Origin: Podospora comata | Taxonomy: Eukaryota > Ascomycota > Sordariomycetes > Sordariales > Podosporaceae | NCBI GenBank assembly: GCA_017354895.1 | Contig: CP071493.1 | Span: 3,534,001-3,598,000 of the forward strand | Direction of reading: 5' to 3' | Length of the DNA: 64,000 nt | In this document: one piece after another, positions 32,601 through 44,429 of the stretch | How positions within the stretch are numbered: position 1 is the first letter of the stretch | Layout: the number at the start of each line of letters is the position of its first letter | The notes under the pieces: model-generated | Told to the model about the DNA's origin: nothing | The model's database searches: none | The model's input: the letters and a program-made list of their open reading frames with translations, nothing else | Translations under genes and position numbers: made by a program

Positions 32601-35273
32601 CTTTGAAATCTTCTTTCGGCACCTTGGGAAGTGTCCTGAGGGCCTTTTCGGCATTGAAGTCGAACTTGAAAAGAAGATCTCTCGCCACATCCTGGAGATT
32701 GGTGGATTGTTTCGGTACACCAAGCGAGACGGCCATAGATCTGGCGGTGTCCATGTAATCATCGATGGCAGCATCAGGCATTTCCTTTCCAACTTTGGCC
32801 GGCTCCTTCCAGAGGGTGGTGACTGTCTCGTCGCCGCCGCGCTCGATATACCCTGGCGGAGTGTCTTGAACCCATTTTGGGCGCTTCTCCTTCTCGATCC
32901 GCTCAGCTTCCAAGAGAGCCTGCTGTTCCTTGGTGAGCTTGTTGCTGCCCTTGCCACTTTTCTTGAACTCTAGAGGCTTGACATATTCCACCGGTCTCCC
33001 GGGCCAAGGACCCACGACAGCTTGATGTTTCAAACCCAGTCTGGTGCTGGCACGGGGAAAGATGCGGTCGTCCAGATCGAGAGCGTCCTCCACCTTGCAA
33101 TGCATGCCAAAGTAGCGATATGGCCAGAGACTAGCATGGTATATCTGCTCTGCGGTAGGCGGCTGCCGGGTTTCATCCGAAGCAGGGCTTGTCCGGCTGG
33201 TGCGGCCAGTCTGCACACCATCGACACCACCCATCTCCTCGTCCTCATCGTCGAGGAGCTCATCGTCTTCGCCATCACGACCACCGTCGGCGAGACCAGG
33301 AGTGTTGCGACCTTCAAGCCTGCGCTCGTGTGCTCTACTGCAGGCGGCGCAGGACCAGGCAAAGCCACGACTGGGTTTCTTGAGCAAGGGTGGTTTGACA
33401 CAGTTCATGTGGTACGTGTGTTGGCACACGGCACAGTCGACCGAATCGTTGCTGGTTGATGTGTCAGCATTTCAAGATACTTTGGTACAAGTTATAGCTC
33501 CCCACTTTAATCGCTTTTTTGGTGCATGCATGGGGGTGCGGTCCTATTGGGACACGCCAGGGAACCCCATTGGTCCCGCGCCCCGGTGCGAACGAACCAC
33601 GACCACCTCACACTCTCTCTCTCTCTCACGCACACACACACGCACACACACACACACACACACACCCACCCCCGCGCCAAAATGGAAAATGGGAAAGGCT
33701 CGGGGAAAAAGGAAACAAACTTACTTTGCGCAGTACGTAACGCACCGCTTGCACGTCTTGACGGCACTCGTCAACTCCTTGCCGCGGCCCTGCTCCGTCA
33801 GGACGTACTTCCAGTGCTCGTCCAGCACCTTCTTGACATGCTCGGGCACGTTGATGACCTGCTTCGTCGGGATCACCTCGTAGTTCTTTTGGATGTAGCG
33901 ATCATAAAGCTTCTCGTACCAGAAACAGTCGGGCGCCCGCTTGTAAGCAGCCAGGTCCTTGATCTCCGCCTTGTGGCGGATCTGGCACTTGCCGCGGAGT
34001 GAGGTCAACGGGCTGATGTCCGAGTGCATCGTGGCAAAGACCAGGCGCGTGTCTTGCACCTTGCGGCCAATGTCCTTTGGTCGGTAGTACCAATTGACGC
34101 GGATTGCGTCTATTGGCAGGCTGGTGTCATTCTTGACGTGCAAGAACTCCATGATGCGGCCAATGTAATAGGGCTCCCCCGGAGGCTCACAGACCAGGTA
34201 GACGTGATCTGCATGTCTGTGTCAGAAGTGAAATATCGTCCAAATTTCCCGGTATCCGACTCACCTTCTTTTTGCAGCACAGTCCCGTCGTCGGCAATCA
34301 TCTTGCCGTCCTTTGTCGGCCGCGACTTGCAGTTTTCAAAAGTGAGCATGTTCGTCTCACCGTAGCCAGGCGCGCCAGGAGTCGCACTTCCGCCATCCAT
34401 CGAGCGTGATGCCGTCCCCGCGAGTCGCTGATGAACAGCCGCCGCTAGCAATGAGGTCGAAGCTCCATTGGTCCCGGACGGGGTCTGGCTTCCGCTGGGA
34501 GTCGAGGCATCAGCAGCCGGAGCCGCCGCAGAAGTAGCTTTTCGCTTCTTGCCTTTGTGACTGTTTGAGGTCGAATTGCCATTAGTTTTGTTTGCCGTGT
34601 TTGTCGACGTCGTAGATGATGGAGCCGGGTGAGAATCCTTGGAGCCATTTGTGGTGGCCGTGGTTTGCCTGCTCTCATCGGGCAGAGGCTTTCGTGAAGA
34701 TGCATTGCCGGAGCGCGGGGCTGTTTGGCCTGCATTGGCTGCTGGTGGTGCTTGTGATGATGACGACGATGTCGCACCGGCTTCTTGTGGTATTGGTGGT
34801 TCTAGATGTTGCTGCTTTGATGAAGGGGCTTTCTTTGAGTCGGTGTCCTTTTTGTTGGTGTGCTCAAACAGTTCCATGTCGATGTCCCTGTCCTCGGCAT
34901 AATTTGGGCGCGCAGCACCAGTGCGATTTCGAGATCGCGTGCCGTAGGGAGAGGCCTTCTCACCGGCATCTTTGGCGGCGGCCGAAGCCGAAGACTTCTC
35001 CATGGGCTGTGGTGATTCCGATTTTGTGGTGCTCGCCGTGGAGGACGACGAGCGAGATGAATTGGGGAGGTTGCTCATGGTAGGCGGTGGAGGGTGATCC
35101 GTGGATGTGGATGAGACCGGGCCGCCCAAGTTAGTATTAGAGTTGGCGACTGTTGCTCCCGCGCCGTCCTTGGCGGACGAGGACGAGGAGGGAGTGGCCG
35201 AACTGGTAGAAATTGCAGATTGCGCCTGGTCCTCAAGCTGCTGCTGCTGCTTCACACCACTTTTCTGTGCCAT
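29649..35273 (-). CDS. SNT2: Snt2-like BAH-PHD-SANT chromatin regulator
   Basis: A chromatin reader; yeast Snt2 joins the Rpd3L-related Snt2C complex with Ecm5, binds H3 tails and controls stress genes. Exons are 34265-35273, 33725-34208, 31588-33451 and 29649-31529, giving 1745 aa. After a 330-residue Ser/Thr/Gln-rich N-terminus come a BAH domain (about 337-470), a PHD finger (about 490-540, rebuilt across intron 2: NNDSVDCAVC), a likely ELM2-type segment (RASTRLGLKHQAVV), a SANT domain (about 780-835), a GATA-like zinc pair (CKFCGTKNSRQWRR ... LCRRC, about 884-930), a second PHD (about 1063-1115) and an extended PHD. The last 350 residues are Pro/His-rich. Intron 2 is long (273 nt) and holds a CT/CA microsatellite. 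Start 35273 is the first sensible ATG. Confidence 0.94.
33611..33667. repeat. (CT)n(CA)n microsatellite inside SNT2 intron 2
   Basis: About nine CT units run into some seventeen CA units broken by two CG steps. On the SNT2 transcript this reads as GU then GA repeats. It accounts for much of the unusual length of the intron at 33452-33724. Confidence 0.95.
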
Positions 35274-36218
35274 GGTGGGGAACAGGTCACCGAAAAGCCA
35301 AAAAAAAAAAAAAAAAAGAAAGAAAAAAATCAAGAGGCGTCAGATTCCAGATACCAGATACCAGAGAAAACTCGCTCCGCCTAAGTTTCTTGTCGAGCAG
35401 TGAAGACGCGGCTGAGGCGGTTGTGGCGGTGATATCGTGGTTGAAAAGGTTTGTTGGAAATGAAGGGCGCCCTGGTCAGTGTTGCTGTTGATGTCAAAAG
35501 GCAGTAGTGGTCGGCGTGAAGAAAGAAGGTGGGTTTGGGTTTGGGTTTTGGGGGGGGGGGTAGGGGCGTGAAGAAGGGCGCCGACGCCAGATGTCATGGG
35601 AGGAAAAAGAAAAGCCAAGAGAGGAGTGACGGCGGGCCGGGTAACGGTCCATAAGATGAGACGGGCAATGAGTGAATCTCAACAAGCCTGGCTGCGAGCC
35701 CCCTGCGTGGAGACACGGAGGAACCGTCGGGGTGGAAAGATGTCTGCCAGACCGTGGGGGGATTGAAATTCGCGATACCTCGCCGGACGAGCCATATAAC
35801 AGAGAGAAAAAAGGTCGTCGGCACCGGATCGGGGAGACCAGGGAGCAAGTGTGAGGTCAAGGCCAAATCCAAGTAAATCGACAAATGTATGTATGGGGGC
35901 TCAGGTCAGGCGCGGCCGTGGGTGAATGGAGGGTGAGTGAGTGGAGTGGCCTGGGGACGATGAGATGGAGTCAAGGGGGGCCGTGTACTATGCGCGTTGG
36001 CCGTGGGCTGTCGTCGGGAAGCTCCTGTGCAGACGTGTGTCTATGGACAAACGGCTGATGAAGCTAGATGGAGCGCATCTGGATCGGGGGGAAATCTTGC
36101 CAAAGGAAAGGGAAAAAGGAAAAGAGAGGGAGATATGTGGGCAAAGGTAATAATGGAGACCCAGACCCAGTCAAGAAGCGTCAAATGGGCGTGCGGTGCC
36201 GTGGGTGCGTGCAAGGAA

Positions 36219-36242
36219 GGCAAGGCAAGGCAAGGCAAGGCA
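36219..36242. repeat. (GGCAA)n pentanucleotide repeat
   Basis: Nearly five perfect tandem copies of GGCAA lie about 950 bp upstream of SNT2. A simple repeat with no evident function. Confidence 0.9.
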
Positions 36243-37053
36243 CAAGGTACAGGCCGTCTACAATTTGGTACATTTCTGGCCCCGGCTCTTCGCCATTTCT
36301 TTTTCGGTATATACTACCACCTGTGCTATGAGAATAGAGAAATACCGTGCTTCGGGATAGATTCCGGCGTCACGGATGAGTTGCGTAGACTACCTACTAA
36401 TTATCTCTGGCTCGTCGTCCTTCATCGACTCGAGACTGGTTCATCCAAATGGAGGGCACTGAAGAAGAGGCGACAAGACCCAAGAGTGACAGATGGACGT
36501 GGACGGGCAGCGAAAGCAGAGTGAAGAAGCGGCACCTAGCAAAAAAGAAGGTAGCACACACGGACCAAGCCCACACAATTGGCAGGCTAACACGCCTCCG
36601 GGTGTCGAAGAGGTGTGGGCCGTCGTCGTCTGGCACTGTGAGGTTTGTGGGGCCCACGAGGTAGATATCGCGTACTGCGCGGCCTGCAGGGATTTGCATT
36701 CCCGCATCGTCCACATTTCAACGTCGGCAAAACCACCCATGGCCAGCCACGGCGTGGTACCTGGGCGATACTTTGTGCCCCAGAACCCCCGAAAACCTCA
36801 TCAACCTCACCCCAATCGCGATCCCTACGTACAACCACCACCGTCCACTTTTGGTTTCCTGTTGACATATATATTTCTCCCCTACGGACCGCGCGGGGAT
36901 GTTGACAAAACCAACCTCATCATTCGACAGTAGGGTGTGGAGCAAGGACAGCATAGACAGCATAGACAAGTGGAGAGCGATGGGAAGGGTTTGGAATCCC
37001 AAAGGGATGCTTGGAACAACGGCACTTGTAGTCAGAAAGAATGTTATATGATG

Positions 37054-37076
37054 GGATGGATGGATGGATGGATGGA
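37054..37076. repeat. (GGAT)n tetranucleotide repeat
   Basis: About six GGAT units; the reverse of the array type found at 1131-1153. Confidence 0.9.
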
Positions 37077-39119
37077 CGGAAGTGATACCCATCTGTATTT
37101 CTTCGGTAGCTTTCACGTAGTGCTGCTGACTGGCTTGCTTTTGGTCGCCGTTAGCACAAGAAATGGTAAAAGTTAAGGTAGAAAATCGAGGGCAAATGCT
37201 TCCAGTCGCGCGCCGAGCTGGAACGCTGCCGCTGCTGCTGATGCAGACGGTCGCGCGGGCAGGCAGGGCAGGCAAAATCCCCCGAATGGTGGGATATCAA
37301 AACTAAAAGGGTGGGATCGAGGGATCGAGAAAGAACCGCACCATGTGTCTAGCGAACATGAAGCTTTTGCGCGGGTATTTACCCCCAAGAGCTCCAAAAT
37401 CGGCCACACTTGCGGTCATTCAGCCAACCCTCTCACCCCCTCGTTCTAGACTCCTCTATCAATCAATGTCCATGACTGTTAGCACTGCCAGACCTGATGG
37501 TTGATGATGGAGGTGGCCATGGAATATTGGCTTATGCAGGTGTCACTTTCATACTAGCCCCAATGTGTGTCCGCCCAACATCCCGCCTTCTGTCATCAAG
37601 CAACCACCATCAACCCCAGATGCCCCTCTTTTTGATCCGTAGTTCGGTCTGTTATTAAATGGGTGGCCAGATCTCTTTGTCTCCGCGTTCAGGTCAAGCA
37701 TCTCGTAACCAGGACGGACCCAACTCTTGGACATGTTGGAAGTGCCACATGTGTGTCGGCGGCGTATCTCATAAGGCTGCGACCGATCGGATGCTTTGGT
37801 TGAGCTGTCCCTGTGCGCCCCTGATGCCTTGAAATATCAGCTGGAGACGGTGGTCCTGAGCAAATCCGAATCCTTTCCGTATCATGGTCACGGCCGTTCC
37901 ATCTGTTGAAGCACGCGCACCGCCTCTTCTCATGGTCGAACCCCTGTCCACGCCAGCCAACGGTTACATTCTGCAACGACCTCACCTTGCTAGCGATAGC
38001 TTGTCTCTGTCCTCACCTGTGGCCATCTGAAGATGATATCGGCGGAATAAAAACCTGCGGTGTCTTTGTTTGTACTGTGAAATGAATCGATGGATGCACG
38101 TACGTTTTGGGCATCTTGCTTGATGATCGGCGAATGATGTCGACATCCCCGACATCTTGGCGTTCATCAACCCACCTCCGCTCCGCCCGGTCCGCAAACA
38201 AAAAACGCTTCTCCAGACCTCTTCTCATCACCGTCATACAAAACCTCGCGACCGCCCTCGAGGTCTCGCTGGTGGGGTTGGAGGGCTGAAAAGCAACTGA
38301 AAAGAGTCGAGAACACAGCAGCATTTTCGGCCCAACAGCTTGACACGATTTTGTGCAGAGACAGATCGCGAATCGCCAAACCATCTGATGTCGACACCAA
38401 TACCGATTTCCCGAATGGGCGAGATTTGAGCCCAGCCCAGGATCGTTCGTTGGAAAACCCCGTTGCCCCACAATTCAAACTTCCTGCCATGTGCATGCCG
38501 AATTGCAATCGTCTTGTCTCGTGGAGCTCAGCCCAAACAGCTTCATCATCAACAACATGGGATCATAGAAACATCGGCTGTCCGAATTTTCCTGCTGTTT
38601 CAGAGATCAAACTTGGGAAGGGGGAGTGGCTCTCATCTTGGCGGTTGCAGCTGTCCAAAATCCGTTCAAACCGTTCGGGGAGTGGGGGCAGTCCTATATC
38701 ACAGCATAATAAGATCAGAGTCACCCACCAGAAGGCTGCCATGTGCCTTTGACCGCTCCCTTATCAAAACCCTCTCTGTCTTGTTAGCATATCCTTTGGC
38801 CTGGCTGATGAGCCTTACTGTTGGCACTGCCGCCGCCGTCCGGTCCCAGATGGTGTTCCCTGCAGACGCCCCCAGGTCTGAGGTATCACGGCAGGTTTCC
38901 CGGGCTTCGTCACGGGCGCACGAGGATAGAGTAGCGCACAAGCCTAGGTTACGTGTGTCATCCAGCTTGCGAGGTCTTACTCTCCCCCAGGTCCTAATAT
39001 GACAGCGCAGGCCCCCTGGCTGACATCAGGAGGCTGTGGCGTCCGGTCTGGTGTCGGCGGGAATATTGTGTCAGCAGCCCCAAAGGTAGAGAGAGATGGT
39101 AGATCAAGAATTGTTTCTA

Positions 39120-39140
39120 CAGTGGTCAGCGCAGACGTAA
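39120..39140 (+). repeat. 21-bp intergenic repeat, copy A
   Basis: It matches positions 40010-40030 at 18 of 21 bases, and every difference is a transition at a CpG/TpG or CpG/CpA step. The core is GGTCAGYGCAGACRTAA. The flanks do not align. Confidence 0.6.
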
Positions 39141-39966
39141 AGCGCGTCCTCGTGCCCAGTTGGTAATGGTGGTCTTGTCGAACGTCAACGGAGAGAGATG
39201 AGATGAGTGGTCGGGATTTGAGGAATGAGGCTTTCCGCGGCCAGCCCCCAGTGCGACCCCGAACCATCACGCACTGTCCTGCTAGTGGCGAACGGGCGAC
39301 GGGGAGCAATCTTGGCTTCCTTTCTTGCCGGGGGCTACCGTCCTAATTAACAACCGAGAGCGGTTGCAAAGGAAAGGATCAAAATGTCCCGCTGTTGCAT
39401 GATGACAGAACACCTTCCAAGGCATTGTTAGGTCTCGATCTGTTGCTCTTATTTCTGCGAAGCAAAATGTTTGATGTATCCGACTGTTTGTGTTGTCGAA
39501 ATAGACACCATATCTCTCCTGCCGACCGTCGATCTCTTCTCAACACGACACCAAATCACCTGCCCCCTCCCCAGAATGATATTCTGCCGCCCTTGCCATG
39601 GCTGCAAAGGGGACAGACAGATAGGGAGCGGGGCCACATCTGTGGAGAAGCCCAAATGATGTCTGGCCTTCGACCTCTTCTTGTGTTGATGCGGTGACCT
39701 GCGTGGTCGGACAGCCGATCATCGCGGAGGTCAAATACCGGGAAGCCAGCAACTCGAGATCTTGGGACTATAATTTTTCAATATCGGGACAGCAAGGGCG
39801 CACTGGCTACCTGTATTCACCTAGTGAGTAACCTTGTCGATTCGGCATGGAAAAAGCCAGGAGTCAACAAAGGGGATTCCGTTGTTTGGTGGGTACGAAG
39901 GACGGAGTTAGCAGTCCATTTTGTATCCCCTTCCACCCTATCCGCTTCGGCCAGCCATCGGCCTCA

Positions 39967-39976
39967 TTAGGGTTTA
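39967..39976 (-). promoter_or_regulatory. Telobox-like site in the gene-free block
   Basis: TTAGGGTTTA (TAAACCCTAA on the other strand) is a full telobox and equals 1.5 telomere repeats. It stands alone, so it is a factor-binding candidate rather than an interstitial telomere array. Confidence 0.35.
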
Positions 39977-40009
39977 TCCCTTGATCTGAATATCACTAGA
40001 CGAACGAAG

Positions 40010-40030
40010 CAGCGGTCAGTGCAGACATAA
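40010..40030 (+). repeat. 21-bp intergenic repeat, copy B
   Basis: Partner of the copy at 39120-39140, exactly 890 bp downstream and in the same orientation, with three CpG-type transitions between them. Confidence 0.6.
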
Positions 40031-42386
40031 GCTTCAACCGCCAGAATGCAGTGCTCAGTGTTTGGGCTTGGGGCATCAATGTGTCGCCTGCTCGTAGGAG
40101 TGCTACCTTGGCGCGTGTCCTGGGTCGTCATTGGCGCTTTCGAAGCCGCCGCCTCGCTGTTGTGTGCCCTAACTCCATGTTCGAGGCCACGGGCGCGAGA
40201 TAGTAGCACATTTTCGAGCTTATTGTTCTCTGTTTCCTTCGGAAGTGTTTCAGGTGGCCAGATCGTAGCTTTTGATGTTGACAGCTTGATCGACCGGTCA
40301 CGTTATGAGGTGAAGATTGCCGTGTCACCTGCGGCGCTGAGGAAACCAAGCCGGATGTGGGGATGGAAAGGAGTCGGGCATGGTCCGGAGCTTGATGACG
40401 ATGGGTCCCAGGGTGATGTGCCAGGCTGGTGAGAGTAAAGGATTAGACGATTCAAGCTCCCTGCTGTTTCCTGTTGAGCGACTTGGTGCCGTTGTGTTGT
40501 GTCGTCTCCGGCGGCTGCGAGTTCTGTGACAGCTGTTCCTATCTCCCGTCCTCGAAAGGTGGGAGCTGGAGGTCGGTGGGAGGTCAGCCGGAGGTTTCTG
40601 GTACGGGACAAGTGGGGCTTCGACGCCAATTTTCTTTGGGGAGGAGGGGCGTTCCCAAGTTCAAGGGACTTGATCCCGAATTCTTGGCAAGAGCAGGGGT
40701 TAGAGATGGAACCACCCGCCTCCTCAAAAAGGTGGGGCTCCTTCCCCTGCTGGATCTTTTTCCGCCCAAACGGCTGGGAAAGAACCGACGTCGAGCGTGG
40801 CTTCTTCAACAAGGCCAGGCAACAGTGGCCCTGGTGAAATCATCATGACCTTGGAAAAAGGCTTTTGTATCTATCAAATCATGAGTAGTAATTCTTGCTG
40901 TGTTGTTTGAACCACAATTTTGCTGCACTTTCTTGTTATTTGTGCTGTTTGACAGGGGATGACTTGCTTGCATCAACATCTGGAGTCCCTCTTTCCCCCA
41001 GATCGTATTCTTTTTCTAGCATTTTTGGGTCTTGGGTAAGTAGAAATCTTCCATTCTCATCATGATGAACGTGAAAGCTGATAGCTACGTACAGAGTTGA
41101 TGTACCAGCACTCTCTCATGAGATTGGATAAAGCTTGGAACTTACCCTTCAAGAAACAATAACAACTCAACGTCTAAAGTGTCATTTCGCCGGCACTTGT
41201 CTCAACATGAGCATCTTGGGACATGGTCTTTGGAGATGTTAGCTCGGAGATATCGCAGACCCAAAAGCCCCAGTTCAAGGTCGCCAGTCTCGTTGTTGCA
41301 ACAATTCAAATGTCAAGATATAGCGGGATCTGAAATGCCCTGACTACTGAATTCGTTCTAGGCTGGTCCTGAAGGGTCCTAGGGGCTTGACAACGACAAC
41401 AGTAAAAACCCCGCACAGAAAAGGAATCGAACGAGAGACATTTCACATGTGCCGTGGTAGCACAAGGCCTCATCTTCGACTCGAATGACTGGCAAACATG
41501 GAGTATGGCGTCCCTATGTCTCACTTGTTGACCATAGAAATCGCGGCAGCTCGAGATCTGGCAATCAGTGACACCAAGGAGAGAACACCGTCTCGAGGGA
41601 CCAAAGGACTGTTATTTTCTCACCTCGTGGAAAGGATACTTCTGCACGTCTCTTTGCGCCGTGCAGCGACCACCAGCAGCAAGGCGTATGCAGCTGGTTG
41701 TCGGCCTCTCGGCTGCCCATTCTTCCCCTTGCACAACATGCAGCCAGCCAAACATGTTCTGTGGTTTTTGCCCCGCATCCGCCACAGCAGTCAGTGGTCG
41801 AGTGGGCACGTTGATGCGTGTCACCGTCCGGTCTGTCGCCTACAACACCACCTCAGGTCAACTGACCAGTCACCTTTTTGTCTGTCGACCGAGCGGTCAC
41901 GGCCGGCTTGTACGTGGATATGTGTGTGTTTGACAGAGGCAAAAAGCAGCAAGCTACCCGTCTTCCGGTTCCCGCTTCCCGTCAGTCTGCCCTCTCTCAT
42001 CCTTCCATAGCCCCGTATCGGGTGTGAAGACCTTTTGGCATGGCCAATTTTGCCGCTTCCCCCTATGACTTGTACATACAGGCAACCGGTGTGGCTGCCT
42101 GAGTGCTGAGTGTGTGCCACACTAGCAGGTAGCTGATGCCTTTTCGGTTGCTTCCCCATTCTCTTCGGCTCTTATCAGGGCGGCCCCCGTCCTCTTTGTC
42201 TCTGCGTACATCGGACCTCCTTCTTGACCTTACCTTTTCGTTGTCTAGTCAGTTGTTTTCTGTCGACCGGTGATTTTGCTGCCCGCTACTCCAACATCTC
42301 CGACTATACCGTGTGTGTGCAAAGGTGCTGTGCTTTATATCGTCGCATCACGTCAGATCGGACCCCATCACATAGCAATAGGCACC

Positions 42387-44429
42387 ATGGCTGGGGCGGC
42401 TAGCGCCTCCAACATAGACGCAGCCGCAGAGCACAGCGGAAGTGGGAACAGCAGCGGTAGCAGAAGCCCCAACGCTGTCGCAAGGCCCAGTGTGATTAGC
42501 AATGGCGAGGGTAGTTCCTCTTCGCCTGTCACCGGAGCAGAATTAACATCGGGCTCCGGCCCGGGGTCTCGGTCGGCATCGGCATCGGTGCCGGGATCTG
42601 GATCTGGATCTGGATCTGGATCAGTTCGGACCCTAGAGGACGTCATGAAAGAGCCATCCACCAGTGTTCCTGATGTTGTTGTCCTAAACGCTGTGCCCGA
42701 ACCTCGTCTGCGTCGGGACACACTGGACCCGAAAGAAGACCTCTGGATGTCCACGGCAGATGGGTAAGAATTTCATACATGATACGCCCCCACACTCGTG
42801 GTGCTTTCTTCTGTTCTGAGTGATGTCAGATAGTAGTCTAACACAATGCGCATAGTCGATATAGCTCACCTATCATCCCTTTAAAAGTTGGCTCATCGCC
42901 GCACATAGAGACCTTCTACGTTAGTATCAGCACCCAATACTTCCCACTCGAGTCCTTCTTGATGCTGATGAAACCTCACAGGTGCACAAGCACATCCTAA
43001 TCAAGTATGAGTACTTCGAAAAGGCACTGTGCGGACCTTTCAAGGAGTCTGAAACCCAGTCTATCGAGCTCCCGGAGGAAGACCCAGCCATCTTCCACTT
43101 CCTGGTGTCATACTTCTACGAAGGGCGATATGACCCCATCAAGCCACTAGCCGCCGTGTTGAGTATGTCATCAATGTCATATCCTATCCCTTTCCTCAAC
43201 TGAAAAATTACCGCCATCCTGACACGATGCCAGTTGCCGACCAACCCAAAGGCAAAGACCCCGAACATGAAATCTCCCACCCGGCTACCACTTCCGCCAA
43301 CCTCAACACCGGCGCCGACTCAGACTCGGACCGCTCCCTCTCCTCCCTCGAATCAGACGTCAGCACCATCTCCCGCCGCCGCCGCGACCGCCGCATCCGC
43401 CGAGCCGAACGCCAGTACGAACGCCTCCGTCAAAAACACCCCGGCCACCACCGCACAAACTGCCCCTGCCCCTCCTGCAGCAACGTCCAAACCGGCCCCG
43501 CGTGCTGGTCCTGCCGAGCACCCCGTATGCCACCCCCCCCTCACCCTCCCCCAGGCGCCATCCACCCCAACGTCCTTCTCATGAACATGAACGGCGTCCC
43601 CGGCCCAGGCCGACCACCACCACCACCACCAGGCCACCCAGCCCACCACCGCCGCCGCAACGCCAACCGTCGTGGTCCCCATCCCCCTCCTCCCCCTCCA
43701 CCACCACCCCCCCTCCCCCCCTCAGCAAACACCAACCCCAACCCTCGCCTCCCCACCCCAGCCGACCTCCAAACCTGGCTGTTGACTTACAACCTCTCCC
43801 TCTCGGTGTACATCTCCGCGTCGAAATTCCTCCTCGAACCGCTAAAACGCTGCGTGGCCCGTCACATCATCGATCTCCTTGAATCCGCCGGCCCAGACTG
43901 CGCTTCCCTCGAGCTGTTGTACTCGTGTTCGACCCTCTATACCAACCTCCCCTCTTACGACCCCCTCCTCAAGATGATTTTCGCCAGGGTGGCCTTTCTC
44001 CAGTGCTGGAAACTTCCTACTGAAGGTGGGGACGGGGACGGGTACCTGGTTGAAAATCCCGAGATTGCCGCTTTGCTGCTGAAGGAGATGGCGAGCAGGA
44101 CGGAGGATGGGGGGTTGGGGGGGACAAGTTGGATGGTCATGGGGGCGGATGGGGGAAGGATGTTGCCTTCGATGGAGAGGGTTGGGGATGGGTGGGCGGA
44201 TGGGGTTAGGAATGGTGGGGGGATCAACGGAGGGGGAACGGGGTGGATGGTGCAGAATGGGGGAGGGGGAGGGGGGCATCATGGTGGGGGGGGGCATCAT
44301 CACAATCATCCGCTGCCGCCGCCTGGGCCGCCGGGGAATCATCAGGGTTATGGGGGGTGGAATGGAGGAGGGGGACAGGTGCAGGGGCAGGTTATGTATG
44401 GGCACCATAATTGGCCTGGGAGGAGGTAG
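42387..44429 (+). CDS. BTB/POZ domain protein with Pro-rich and Gly/His-rich regions
   Basis: Four exons, 42387-42763, 42856-42919, 42982-43162 and 43234-44429, join in phase to 605 aa. The first 110 residues are Ser/Gly-rich, including GSGSGSGS encoded by a GGATCT array. The BTB fold spans about residues 125-210 and is rebuilt from three exons: SPHIETFYVHKHILIKYEYF, then PEEDPAIFHFLVSYFYEGRY. After an Arg/Cys-rich stretch with CPCPSC and CWSCRAP, a Pro-rich linker of poly-Pro and His leads to a helical segment resembling the BACK-like region that follows fungal BTB domains (TYNLSLSVYISASKFL...). The C-terminus is Gly/His/Asn-rich. BTB proteins usually dimerise and act as Cul3 adaptors; here that is inference and no partner is evident. 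Confidence 0.85.

Larger units (their letters stand above)
35274..42386. other. 7.1 kb gene-free block between SNT2 and the BTB gene
   Basis: The two flanking genes diverge from this block, so it holds both promoters and long leaders. Open frames of up to 185 codons occur on both strands (for example 36718-37275 minus, 38463-39002 plus, 40303-40812 minus), but none has a recognisable domain, plausible splice extension or consistent codon bias. Base composition is like the rest of the window, with no AT-rich RIP signature. It contains GGCAA and GGAT arrays, a pair of 21-bp repeats, a telobox-like site and a tRNA-like scrap. Long non-coding transcripts or an unrecognised fast-evolving gene cannot be excluded. 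Confidence 0.5.

Noticed and set aside
36493-36933. 146-codon open frame with CEVCG...YCAAC reminiscent of a zinc finger
   Set aside because: Competing frames of similar length exist on the other strand, cysteine spacing fits no known finger, and no splice context supports a gene.
36718-37275. 185-codon minus-strand open frame in the gene-free block
   Set aside because: Low-complexity translation across a GGAT repeat, no domain, no plausible start context.
39967-39976. Interstitial telomere repeat
   Set aside because: Only one and a half repeat units; better viewed as a possible telobox.
41395-41475. tRNA-like segment on the minus strand with GTTCGATTCC (B-box) and a TGTGAA loop resembling tRNA-His
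   Set aside because: The anticodon stem has a mismatch, there is no variable loop, the T stem does not pair and no acceptor stem closes. At most a decayed tRNA scrap.
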